Below, piece by piece: positions 43,894 to 52,374 of a stretch of 64,000 nucleotides of DNA (position 1 is its first letter; the number at the start of each line of letters is the position of its first letter). Position numbers and translations under genes: made by a program. Source of the DNA: UBA6522 sp965204155 (GTDB lineage: Bacteria > Pseudomonadota > Gammaproteobacteria > Steroidobacterales > Rariloculaceae); NCBI GenBank assembly GCA_965204155.1, contig OZ241971.1:4898001-4962000 (forward strand). The letters run 5' to 3'. The notes beneath the pieces were generated by a model. It was not told the DNA's origin and did no database searches. It saw only the letters and a program-made list of their open reading frames with translations.

Positions 43894-45338
43894 AACGCTA
43901 CCTCACATATATCGACGGCAAACAGGTCAACCCCTCCTCCATGAGGTGGTTCGAGACCGTCAATCCCTACACGAAGCGCCCTTGGGCGCTGATCCCCCGC
44001 TGCACGGAGCGCGATGTCGACATCGCGGTCGGCGCCGCCCACCGGGCATTCAGGGAGAGCGGCTGGCCGCGGATGTCTCCGTCCAGACGGGGCGCCGTAC
44101 TGCGGCGAATCGGCGACGTGTTTGCCGGCAAGGCCGATCGGCTGGCCGAAGTCGAAACCTCCGAGAACGGAAAGTCCATCTCGGATACGAGGGCACAGAT
44201 ACGCGGACTCCCGGAATGGTTCTACTACTACGGCGGACTCATCGACAAGATCGAGGGCCACGTCATTCCCATCGACCAGGAACAGATATTCAACTTCACG
44301 CGATACGAGCCATTGGGCGTCGTCGCCGCCATCACACCCTGGAATTCGCCCCTGATGCTGACCGTCTGGAAACTGGCTCCGCTGCTGGCGGCGGGCAATA
44401 CGGTGGTCATCAAGCCATCGAATCATGCGTCGGCTTCCATCGTCGAGTTCATGGACGTGTTTGACGAAGCCGGAGTTCCTCCTGGCGTCGTCAACCTGGT
44501 GACCGGATACTCCCAGGACATCGGCCGGGCACTGGTCGAAGACCCCAGAGTCGCGAAAATCAGCTTCACGGGTTCGACCGACGCAGGCCGCAGGATCGGT
44601 GAACAGGCGGCGCGGGACTGCAAGCGTGTTGCACTGGAACTGGGAGGCAAGTCGGCACAGATCGTCTGCGAGGACGCACACATGGAAAACGCCGTCCGCG
44701 GTGTGGTGTCGGGCATTTTCCTGCTGAACGGGCAAAGTTGCGTTGCTGGGTCACGCCTCCTTGTGCACGAGAGCATCCACGACGAATTCCTCGGCCGCCT
44801 GGTACAGGCGATCGGAGAACTGAGATTCGGTGATCCCACCGACAGCGCCACCGAGATCGGGCCCATCTCGAACGAGTCCCAGTACAACAAGATCCTGGAA
44901 TACATCGAGGTAGGCAAGGCCGAGGGCGCGCACTGCCTGTATGGCGGCACGCGCTCGACTCGCGACGGCTGCGAAACGGGCTGGTTCGTGGAGCCCACGA
45001 TATTCACCGGGGTGCAGCCATCCATGCGGATTGCCAGCGAGGAGATATTCGGGCCGGTGCTTTCGGTCATGCCCTACTCCACGGATGATGAGGCCATCCG
45101 CATTGCCAATGACATCGACTTCGGACTGGCGGGCGGCGTGTGGACGTCGGACCTTGGACGGGCGCACCGCATTTCGAGCCGGCTGGAGTGCGGCACCGTC
45201 TACGTGAACCAGTACAAGAACGTCAGCGTCATGTCCCCCGCCGGCGGGTACAAGGCGAGCGGGATCGGCCGCGAGAACGGCGCGGAGATGATCAAGGAGT
45301 ACCTGCAGGTCAAGAGTGTCTGGATCAATACGGCGTAG
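43890..45338 (+). CDS. NAD(P)+-dependent aldehyde dehydrogenase
   Basis: This 482-residue protein has the full aldehyde dehydrogenase pattern: AAITPWNSPLML and IKPSNHAS in the cofactor domain, FTGSTDAGRRIG as the Rossmann turn, the general base in ALELGGKSAQ, and nucleophile C284 in NGQSCVAGSR. It starts at a GTG in a 4-base overlap with the decarboxylase beta gene. In this operon its substrate is expected to be the decarboxylation product, such as sulfoacetaldehyde to sulfoacetate, or phosphonoacetaldehyde. General aldehyde dehydrogenases cannot be told apart by sequence alone, so the substrate is inferred only from its neighbours. Confidence 0.9.
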   Translation: MKRYLTYIDGKQVNPSSMRWFETVNPYTKRPWALIPRCTERDVDIAVGAAHRAFRESGWPRMSPSRRGAVLRRIGDVFAGKADRLAEVETSENGKSISDTRAQIRGLPEWFYYYGGLIDKIEGHVIPIDQEQIFNFTRYEPLGVVAAITPWNSPLMLTVWKLAPLLAAGNTVVIKPSNHASASIVEFMDVFDEAGVPPGVVNLVTGYSQDIGRALVEDPRVAKISFTGSTDAGRRIGEQAARDCKRVALELGGKSAQIVCEDAHMENAVRGVVSGIFLLNGQSCVAGSRLLVHESIHDEFLGRLVQAIGELRFGDPTDSATEIGPISNESQYNKILEYIEVGKAEGAHCLYGGTRSTRDGCETGWFVEPTIFTGVQPSMRIASEEIFGPVLSVMPYSTDDEAIRIANDIDFGLAGGVWTSDLGRAHRISSRLECGTVYVNQYKNVSVMSPAGGYKASGIGRENGAEMIKEYLQVKSVWINTA

Positions 45339-45345
45339 AACCGTT

Positions 45346-45373
45346 GCTGCGCCGCATCGGGTCGATGCGCAGC
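45346..45373. terminator. Hairpin after the aldehyde dehydrogenase
   Basis: GCTGCG and CATCG pair with CGATG and CGCAGC around a GGT loop, with a 3-base bulge. It begins 8 bases past the stop and probably marks the end of the long plus-strand operon. No T-run follows. Confidence 0.4.
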
Positions 45374-45391
45374 GAATGGGAAATGCCGGTC

Positions 45392-45418
45392 TTGGCGGGC
45401 ATGGCGTTGGTCTATACT
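45392..45418 (+). promoter_or_regulatory. Candidate sigma-70-like promoter for the propeller lipoprotein gene
   Basis: TTGGCG at 45392 and TATACT at 45413 lie 15 bases apart, about 90 bases before the ATG at 45508. The spacing is shorter than ideal, so this is a weak call. Confidence 0.25.
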
Positions 45419-45507
45419 CTGAATAACAGGCAAGTCCCGGGCAAATTGCAGTTCGGCCGCCGAACCCAAGAACAACAAGCCGGGCAACATCCATCGAGGG
45501 GATCGAG

Positions 45508-48500
45508 ATGAACAACAAATGGCGACTGTCATTCAATCCAATTGCGCTGTTTTCCCTGGCTCTTGTCGTGTTTGCATGCAATCAAGCCGGCACCCAGGCG
45601 ATAAACCCGGAGATCTTCAGCCAACTCGAATACCGTCATATCGGCCCGCCGGGCAACCGCGTGTCTGCGGTAGCTGGCGTTCCCGGCGATCCCAGGGTCT
45701 ACTACGCCGGAAACCCGGCGGGCGGCATCCACAAGTCGATCGACGGCGGTATCACGTGGTTCCCGATTTTCGATGACCAGGAAGTCCCCTTCATCGGGGA
45801 GGTGGCGGTAGCGCCTTCAGACTCGAACATCGTCTGGGCCGGGACCGGTGAGATCTGGTTCAGGAACAACAACAAGTACCTGCCCATCGGCAACGGTGCG
45901 TACAAGTCCATGGATGCAGGCGAGACATGGACCCATGTGGGGCTCGACAGAACAGGCCGGATAGGCCGGATCGTGATACATCCGGAAAATCCCGACATCG
46001 TCTTCGTGGCGGCCATGGGCCACAGCTACGGTCCGCAGGAGGAACGGGGCGTTTATCGCACGCAGGATGGCGGAGAGACCTGGGAACGGGTCCTCTTCGT
46101 CAACCCGGACACGGGTGCTTCCGACGTTGCCATGGTCCCGGGCGACCCGGACAAGCTGTTTGCCGGCATGTGGCAGACCTGGGGTGAAAGAAGCGGCGGA
46201 CCGGGCAGCGGCCTGCATGTCTCCACGGACGGCGGCGACACCTGGGAGCACCTCACCGGCAACGGTCTGCCCGAACCGCCGGTGGGCAAGCACGGGATCG
46301 CCATCGCGCCGAGCGACCCCAGCCGAATCTATGTACTGATCGAGACCGGCGGCGGCATGCCCTTCCAGGGGCAGGAAACGAGCAGCGGCCAGCTTTGGGT
46401 CTCTGAGGACGGCGGGGAGAACTGGGAACTGAGGAGCTATGACCTCGACATGGCCGGCCGGACCCATTACTACACCCGGGCCGAAGTCGCGCCGGACAAC
46501 CCCGACAAGATCTTTTTCCTCTCCGCCCCGCTCAGCCTGTCCATGGACGGGGGACGGAGCATCACGAGGGTCGGCAATCAGATGCATGGCGACCATCACG
46601 ACATGTGGATCGATCCCACCGACGGAAACCGGATGATCGACTCCAACGACGGTGGCGTGGGCATTTCGTATAACGGGGGCTTCAGCTGGTCGCAGATCAA
46701 TATTCCCAATGCCCAGCTTTACCACGTCACCGTGGACAACCAGATCCCCTACAACGTCTACGGCAACCTTCAGGACGGGCCTTCGCACCGCGGCCCGAGC
46801 AACAGCCGCACGACTGTCAGGGGCGGCGGAGGGATCGCCAGAGGCGAATGGCATGCCGTCGGGGGCACCGAAGCCGGCATTGCGGTGGCCGACCCCGTCG
46901 ACAACAACATCATCTGGTCCACCGGCCACCCCGGAGGGGCCGTGGATATCTATGATCTGCGGACCGGTCACAAGCGCGAAGTCGGCGTATGGCCGGACTA
47001 CGCGTGGGGCTGGGCCGATATCGACCTCAGGTACCGGTTCTACAGAACCTTTCCCCTCGCCATTTCACCTCACGACCACAACCGCGTTTACGTCGGCAGC
47101 CAGTATGTGCACATGACCACCAACGGGGGACATAGCTGGGAGACCATCAGTCCGGACCTTTCTACCGGTGACTTGAGCAGACTGCAAAGCATGCCGAGTC
47201 TGACGCCCATGAACTCGGGCACGGAAGACGGGGTCGTGTTTGCCATCGCCGAATCGCCTCTGCAGGAGGGCGTGATCTGGGCCGGTACGAACGACGGGCT
47301 GGTTCATGTCACCCAGGACGGCGGCGCCAACTGGACCAACGTAACGGGCAACATTCCCGACCTGCCGCCGTGGGGCATCGTCAGCCATATCGAGGCATCG
47401 AGGTACGGTTCAGGCACGGCCTACATCGCGGTCAACCTCCACGAGCAGAACAACCGCAATCCCTTTGTCTACAAGACCAGCGATTACGGTGAGAGCTGGC
47501 AGGACCTGACCGCCACGCTCCCCACGAGCGACACCTTCAGCATCAATACCCGCGTCATCGAGGAGGACCCGGTACGGGAAGGCCTGCTCTACCTTGGAAC
47601 CGACTACGCCCTGTTCGTCTCTCTCGACGACGGCGCCTCCTGGTTCCTCCTGCACACGAACCTGCCCCACACGCCTGTACACGGGGTGGTAGTCGAGGAA
47701 CATTTCAACGACCTGGTGCTGGGGACCCACGGCCGTGGCTTCTGGATCCTTGACGACATCACGCCGCTTCAGCAGCTTACGCCTGAAATTCTCGATTCGG
47801 ACGTGCATCTCTTCGATCTGCGATCGACCTATCGATTCCAGCCGATCGAGCCGCCTGTCGCCCAGCGAGGCGATCCGAGCGTCGGGGACAACCCGCCGTA
47901 TGGCGCTTCCATCAACTATTACCTAGGCACGGAAGGAGCGTCCGACGTCACCATTCGTATCTCGGACGAGAATGGGCAGACGATCAGGACCCTGAATGGT
48001 TCCGGAGACCACGGTATCAACCGGGTCTGGTGGGACCTCAGGTACGACCTGACGGACGAGCCCAGACTGAGAACCAGACCGCTCATCGCGCCGTGGGTCG
48101 AGCTGGGTCCGGAAGGCTGGAGACCGATCCCCGGCGGCGCAGCGGGTCGTACGGCCATCATGGCGCCTCCCGGCAACTACACCGTGACGTTGTCGGTGGA
48201 TGGCGAGGAAACCAGCGGGGATCTCGTGGTGATCAAGGATCCCCATACCGTTGGAACCGAGGAAGACATTCAGGCTCAGACGGGCCTGTTGCTCGAGGTT
48301 CGCGATGTCGTCAACAGCGTGGTTGGAATCATCAATCAGGCCGAAATCATCAGGAGCCAGATCTATGCCCTCCAGGACGACCTGGGGGACGACGAAGGCG
48401 CTGAATCCATCGTCGCCGCGTCGGAGCAATTGGACCAAGCGATCGTTGCCGTGGAGGAAAATCTCTACGAGATGTACTCGACAGGGAGAGGACAGGACTA

Positions 48501-48723
48501 CACCTTCAGAGAGCCAAGCCGGTTGCTCATCAGACTCCTGGGCCTGGTCGGACACATAGCCAACGCCGATTTTCCTCCGACTGTCCAACTCACTGAAATG
48601 GCTGCAGAGTTCGCGACTCTCCAGGAAGGCTATCTGAACCAGTTCAACGCACTGCTTGAAGAGGATCTTCCCGCGTTCAACGGCCTGCTTGCGGAGAACG
48701 AGCTTCCTCCCATAGCCTTGTAG
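45508..48723 (+). CDS. BNR/VPS10-like beta-propeller lipoprotein
   Basis: This 1,071-residue protein begins with a lipobox-like signal (FSLALVVFACN, Cys24). It contains many sialidase/BNR Asp-box units: S-x-D-G-G-x-T-W in IHKSIDGGITW, YKSMDAGETW, YRTQDGGETW, HVSTDGGDTW, WVSEDGGENW, HVTQDGGANW and YKTSDYGESW. These build two propellers of the VPS10/sortilin-like type. After about residue 760 a beta domain (VTIRISDENGQTIRTLNG) and a helical tail follow. Such proteins are common in Bacteroidota, Gemmatimonadota and sponge-associated bacteria beside secreted peptidases and are usually called glycosyl hydrolase, although catalysis is unproven. It probably binds a polymer at the cell surface. Confidence 0.82.
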   Translation: MNNKWRLSFNPIALFSLALVVFACNQAGTQAINPEIFSQLEYRHIGPPGNRVSAVAGVPGDPRVYYAGNPAGGIHKSIDGGITWFPIFDDQEVPFIGEVAVAPSDSNIVWAGTGEIWFRNNNKYLPIGNGAYKSMDAGETWTHVGLDRTGRIGRIVIHPENPDIVFVAAMGHSYGPQEERGVYRTQDGGETWERVLFVNPDTGASDVAMVPGDPDKLFAGMWQTWGERSGGPGSGLHVSTDGGDTWEHLTGNGLPEPPVGKHGIAIAPSDPSRIYVLIETGGGMPFQGQETSSGQLWVSEDGGENWELRSYDLDMAGRTHYYTRAEVAPDNPDKIFFLSAPLSLSMDGGRSITRVGNQMHGDHHDMWIDPTDGNRMIDSNDGGVGISYNGGFSWSQINIPNAQLYHVTVDNQIPYNVYGNLQDGPSHRGPSNSRTTVRGGGGIARGEWHAVGGTEAGIAVADPVDNNIIWSTGHPGGAVDIYDLRTGHKREVGVWPDYAWGWADIDLRYRFYRTFPLAISPHDHNRVYVGSQYVHMTTNGGHSWETISPDLSTGDLSRLQSMPSLTPMNSGTEDGVVFAIAESPLQEGVIWAGTNDGLVHVTQDGGANWTNVTGNIPDLPPWGIVSHIEASRYGSGTAYIAVNLHEQNNRNPFVYKTSDYGESWQDLTATLPTSDTFSINTRVIEEDPVREGLLYLGTDYALFVSLDDGASWFLLHTNLPHTPVHGVVVEEHFNDLVLGTHGRGFWILDDITPLQQLTPEILDSDVHLFDLRSTYRFQPIEPPVAQRGDPSVGDNPPYGASINYYLGTEGASDVTIRISDENGQTIRTLNGSGDHGINRVWWDLRYDLTDEPRLRTRPLIAPWVELGPEGWRPIPGGAAGRTAIMAPPGNYTVTLSVDGEETSGDLVVIKDPHTVGTEEDIQAQTGLLLEVRDVVNSVVGIINQAEIIRSQIYALQDDLGDDEGAESIVAASEQLDQAIVAVEENLYEMYSTGRGQDYTFREPSRLLIRLLGLVGHIANADFPPTVQLTEMAAEFATLQEGYLNQFNALLEEDLPAFNGLLAENELPPIAL

Positions 48724-48734
48724 CTTGAGCCGAT

Positions 48735-48762
48735 GCGGCGCCGGTGCCGGTACCGGCGCCGC
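48735..48762. terminator. GC-rich perfect hairpin between the propeller lipoprotein and a TonB receptor
   Basis: Eleven-base perfect arms (GCGGCGCCGGT and ACCGGCGCCGC) enclose a 6-base loop. It starts 12 bases past one stop and ends 11 bases before the next ATG. It may lower read-through or cover the ribosome site of the receptor. Confidence 0.5.
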
Positions 48763-48773
48763 AACGGTCCATT

Positions 48774-50786
48774 ATGCGCTTGACCCACTCCATAGCCTGG
48801 ATTCTCGTCGCAGCACCGGCGTTGGCTCACGGGCAGGGCGCAGGGTCGATGGAGGAAGTTATTCTCACCGCGGCACGCGGGCCAACACGTGCCTCGCGTC
48901 CTGCTTTGGTGCTGGACCACGAGGCTCTGCAGGTACGCCAACCCGTCGCGGTTGCCGATGTCTTTCACACGGTCACGGGTGTCTTCGTGCGCACCAACTC
49001 GCGCGGCCAGGCCGCGCCGCGTATCCGCGGCGCCGAGGAGCGCCAGACGCTAGTGTTTCTCGACGGTGCTCCATTGGCCGCCCCCTGGGACGGCCGTGCC
49101 GATCTTTCGTTGTTGCCCGCGGGTCTGGTCGACCGCATAGAGGTCACACGCGGTCTGGCGCCCATCGAGTACGGGCCCAATGCGGTGGCCGGCGCGATCG
49201 ATCTGGTCACTCATGTCCCTCAGGAAGGAACGAGCCTGCGGGCTGAAATCCGGGGTGGCTCGCTCGGTTTGCGGAACATCAACGCGGTCGCCGGAATCGA
49301 CCCGGATAACGGATGGTCGTTCGTCGCCGCCGGATCGACCATCGATCGCGATGCCGAACGAATCGCGGACAAGGAAAGTGTTGCGTTCGACCCGTCCACC
49401 ACTCGCGCCCGGACCAATACCGACATGTCGGGCGACAGCCTGTTTGCGGCGGCGGCCCATGCCGGCGACTCGCACTTTCTGCGTGCGTCGCTGTTGCACG
49501 GGAAGGCGGAGCGTGGCATCGCTGCGCAGGGCGATCTGAATCCCGCGACGGGCGGGCTGAATCCGGCTGCGGCCAGCCCGCGTTTCTGGCGGCTGCCCGA
49601 GCGAAACCTTACGCAGGCTACGCTGAACGGTAACTGGAACCTGCGGGAAGGCGTCGATCTACGATTGACCGGCTGGCAGCAGTGGTTCGATCAAACCATC
49701 GACGCCTATCGGGATTACTCGTACACGGCGCTGCGGGAGCGTGAGCGAGGGCGAGACCGCACGACCGGGGCACGACTCGCGTTGTCGACGATTGTCGATC
49801 GGGCCACGCTTCGCTTCGTAGCGACTGTTCAGGACAGTTCGCACCGTCAGACAGATTCCGCCACGGCGACGGGACAGGCAGCCGATTTCGTGGAGGCGCC
49901 GGAGCATCGCTACCGGCAGCGCCTGCTGACCGTGGGTATCGAGGCGGACCTGCATCTGGGCGACACCCTGACATCCACAGTCGGTATCGCAACGGATCGC
50001 GCGGCGACGCCGCTCACCGGCGACAAGCCCGCCCGTGAATCGCTCTCGGCGACAGGGTGGTCGGCCGGACTCCGCTGGACGCCTTCGGACAAAGTGTCAA
50101 CCGTCGCCACGCTCGGCCAGCGCTCGAGATTTCCCACGCCCCGCGAACTATTCAGCGTTGCGCTTGGCCGTTTCCTGGTCAATCCGGATCTGCGGCCGGA
50201 ACGCTCGCTTCTCGCCGATTTCGGCGTGCGGTACGACGCATCGGCTGCGCTGAGGCTCGATTTCACGCTGTGGGCAAACGACAGCGACGACACGCTCTCC
50301 CAGCGTGTCGTAACCATCGACAACTCAAGCCGCCGACAGCGGTTCAATACGAACGGTTCCCTCAGCTACGGTTTTGAAGCGGCGGCAGCGGTGGCGCTCA
50401 CCGAGAACCTTGGCGCGAGCCTGTCGGCAGGGTTACAGGACCATAGGGTTGCGCGGGACGAAAGCGGTCTGCGCAGGAATCTGTTGCACAGACCCGGTGA
50501 ACAGGTGAATCTGGCGCTTGACTGGCAGGCGGCCTCGAATCTCGATATCCGCGCGGAACTCTCGTATATCGGCCGAGCTTACGATCTTGGGTACGATGGA
50601 GCCGATATTCACTTGCCCTCTTCCACCAGTTTTGAACTGAGAGGCGTCATGAAAGTCGGCCAGACACACGGTCGGGACATCCATCTCACCGCCGCTGTCG
50701 AAAACCTGACCGACGCCCTGATACTTCCGCAGTCGGGATTACCCGCGCCGGGCCGCTCATTCCACGTTGGTATTCGAATCGATTAG
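48774..50786 (+). CDS. TonB-dependent receptor, short type
   Basis: This 670-residue receptor is called from the ATG at 48774, which gives a clear signal peptide (LTHSIAWILVAAPALAHGQ). The plug shows EEVILTAARGPTR, RIRGAEERQTLVFLDGAPLA, DRIEVTRGLAPIEYGPNAVAG and a 20-strand-like barrel ending in FHVGIRID. Its size is typical of siderophore, vitamin or metal receptors (BtuB/FecA/CopC-like) rather than large oligosaccharide receptors. The C-terminal residue is Asp rather than the usual aromatic, which is slightly atypical. It follows the BNR lipoprotein by 50 bases with a strong hairpin between them, so co-transcription is uncertain. Confidence 0.85.
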   Translation: MRLTHSIAWILVAAPALAHGQGAGSMEEVILTAARGPTRASRPALVLDHEALQVRQPVAVADVFHTVTGVFVRTNSRGQAAPRIRGAEERQTLVFLDGAPLAAPWDGRADLSLLPAGLVDRIEVTRGLAPIEYGPNAVAGAIDLVTHVPQEGTSLRAEIRGGSLGLRNINAVAGIDPDNGWSFVAAGSTIDRDAERIADKESVAFDPSTTRARTNTDMSGDSLFAAAAHAGDSHFLRASLLHGKAERGIAAQGDLNPATGGLNPAAASPRFWRLPERNLTQATLNGNWNLREGVDLRLTGWQQWFDQTIDAYRDYSYTALRERERGRDRTTGARLALSTIVDRATLRFVATVQDSSHRQTDSATATGQAADFVEAPEHRYRQRLLTVGIEADLHLGDTLTSTVGIATDRAATPLTGDKPARESLSATGWSAGLRWTPSDKVSTVATLGQRSRFPTPRELFSVALGRFLVNPDLRPERSLLADFGVRYDASAALRLDFTLWANDSDDTLSQRVVTIDNSSRRQRFNTNGSLSYGFEAAAAVALTENLGASLSAGLQDHRVARDESGLRRNLLHRPGEQVNLALDWQAASNLDIRAELSYIGRAYDLGYDGADIHLPSSTSFELRGVMKVGQTHGRDIHLTAAVENLTDALILPQSGLPAPGRSFHVGIRID

Positions 50787-50815
50787 AATCGGTGGCGAAC
50801 CGGGGAAGACGGACC

Positions 50816-51073
50816 ATGGCCAGTGAATTTGACCCCGACCACGGTCGACCGCATAGTGCCCCAATGAGCTTCGCCTTCGATACCTTAGCCGCCGCCAGCG
50901 CGGGTGACAGGATCGCGCGCCCCGAGCTGGAAGCCGCGCTCGCAGAGCTCAAGTTGGAACTGCTGGATCGCATCACCGCGTTGCTCTGGCGCCTTTTCAG
51001 CGGCATCGTCGCGGTCGCCGGCTTGGCCGTCGCCGCAGTCAGGCTCCTGCCCGCAGGCGTTGTAGCGGGATAG
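50816..51073 (+). CDS. Small protein with coiled-coil and one C-terminal membrane helix
   Basis: This 85-residue product is read from the ATG at 50816, with GGGGAAGACGG upstream. An N-terminal Phe-Asp-Thr-Leu block is followed by an amphipathic, heptad-like helix (LEAALAELKLELLDRITALL) and a hydrophobic segment (FSGIVAVAGLAVAAVRLL). This layout recalls the DUF1640/CCDC90-like coiled-coil family, but the protein is shorter than its members and the match is only by pattern. It lies at the edge of an accessory patch, just before a pseudogene. No function can be assigned. Confidence 0.45.
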   Translation: MASEFDPDHGRPHSAPMSFAFDTLAAASAGDRIARPELEAALAELKLELLDRITALLWRLFSGIVAVAGLAVAAVRLLPAGVVAG

Positions 51074-51091
51074 GAGTTTCCGCACTCAGGT

Positions 51092-51280
51092 CTGAATCCT
51101 AACGGTGTCGTCTGCGGTTTCGGCTTCGATGACCTGTTGGCCTACGACTACTTGCTGGAAAACGGTATTGCAGCGAGACGATTTCCGACACCGAACTTCT
51201 CCGACTGCGTGCGCTTCACGATCGGATTCGACCACGAAATGACGCGTACCGCCGAAGTAATGCACGAGTTCTTTCGCTGA
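51092..51280 (+). pseudogene. Internally deleted remnant of the HisC-like aminotransferase gene
   Basis: The 63 codons (starting LNPNGVVCGFGFDDLLA, ending HEFFR and a stop) match the gene at 41681-42766 in two separate pieces. The first matches its residues 77-93 and the second its residues 317-361, joined in frame. About 223 codons, including the PLP lysine, are missing, as are the first 76 codons. In the intact copy both break points carry TGGCA, so a short direct repeat may have caused the deletion. The remnant has no start codon of its own and cannot be active. Scattered synonymous and missense differences show that it is a diverged paralogue, not a recent duplicate. Confidence 0.85.
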
Positions 51281-51570
51281 GCGGTCAGACTGAGGACAAC
51301 GCATCATGGCTGTCCGGTCCAGCGAGGACAGCACCACCGCATTCCTTCCAGCCCCGATTTGTGGTCTGAGAGCGAATGGGTTCAGTAACCACCCATTTTG
51401 CTCAACAGATAGTCAGCCTAATACATGATAACTTCGTAATTTCGCATAAACATGGAAATCTTGCGTTGCAAGTGTATCCACTCTCAGTCTTGTGAATGTC
51501 AGCGTTAAGTGTAATGATTAAACAATAATTCCTTAATAGTGGGAATATTAGTAATCACAGTATAGTATCC
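51281..51570. other. AT-rich spacer before the AbiE toxin-antitoxin genes
   Basis: No supported gene is seen in these 290 bases. From about 51415 the composition turns clearly AT-rich compared with the rest of the window. It ends in TATAGT at 51561-51566, only 4 bases before the AbiEi ATG. There is an imperfect inverted repeat (ATTCC/GGAAT) near 51528-51546. The region probably holds the self-regulated promoter of the toxin-antitoxin pair. Confidence 0.5.
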
Positions 51571-52374
51571 ATGAGTGCAAAGACCGCCATACCCAAGGGA
51601 CGCCGCAGGCTGGCCGCAGTGGTTCGGGCAGCCGGCGATATCGTGCAGATCGCCGATGCCGAGCGAGCGCTCGACATCAGCCGTACCGCCGCCGCCAAGC
51701 TGCTGTCCCGGTGGAGTGGACAAGGCTGGTTGAGGCGTGTGGGTCCGGGCGCCTACGCACCGGTCGGCCTCGACTCCCTTCTCAGTGAACAGGTCCTCGA
51801 CGACCCATGGGTGCTCGTGCCGGCCCTGTACAGCCCTGCCTATATCGGCGGCTGCACTGCGGCGCAATACTGGGATCTGACGGAGCAGCTCTTCCGCGAT
51901 ATTGTAGTGATGACAGAGCGGCCCGTGCGTTCCTGCAATCAGGTGCACCATGGCACGAGCTTCACGCTGCGGCGTGTCCGTCCCGGCATGATATTCGGGA
52001 CCAGGAGCGTCTGGCGCGGCACAACCAGAATCGCCGTATCTGACGTTCACCGCACCAACGTCGACATGCTGGATGATCCTGGGCTGGGCTCCGGCATCCA
52101 GCATGTTGATGACTGTCTCGCGTCCTATTTCGACCGCAAGGACAGGGAAGATGACAGGCTTCTCGAATATGCCGACAAGATCGGCAACGGGGCCATTTTC
52201 AAGCGCCTTGGGTTCCTGGCGGAACGCAATTCCGGAAGCATCGCTCTTGTCGAGGCATGCCGGGAACGGTTGACTCAGGGCAATGCAAAGCTGGACCCCA
52301 CACTACCCTGCCCCAGGCTGATCACGCGTTGGCGCCTTTTCGTTCCGCAGAGCTGGGCCCAGGCGCCGACATGA
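51571..52374 (+). CDS. abiEi: AbiEi-type antitoxin (type IV toxin-antitoxin system)
   Basis: This 267-residue protein has an N-terminal winged-helix domain (VVRAAGDIVQIADAERALDI, then TAAAKLLSRWSGQGWLRRVG and GAYAPV) and a C-terminal domain of the AbiEi_1/AbiEi_4 type. The wHTH binds the operon promoter, and the C-terminal domain counteracts the partner nucleotidyltransferase. Good ribosome-site sequence is missing, and a TATAGT lies 4 bases before the ATG, so translation may be leaderless. Its stop overlaps the toxin start by ATGA, the usual arrangement for this system. Confidence 0.87.
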   Translation: MSAKTAIPKGRRRLAAVVRAAGDIVQIADAERALDISRTAAAKLLSRWSGQGWLRRVGPGAYAPVGLDSLLSEQVLDDPWVLVPALYSPAYIGGCTAAQYWDLTEQLFRDIVVMTERPVRSCNQVHHGTSFTLRRVRPGMIFGTRSVWRGTTRIAVSDVHRTNVDMLDDPGLGSGIQHVDDCLASYFDRKDREDDRLLEYADKIGNGAIFKRLGFLAERNSGSIALVEACRERLTQGNAKLDPTLPCPRLITRWRLFVPQSWAQAPT

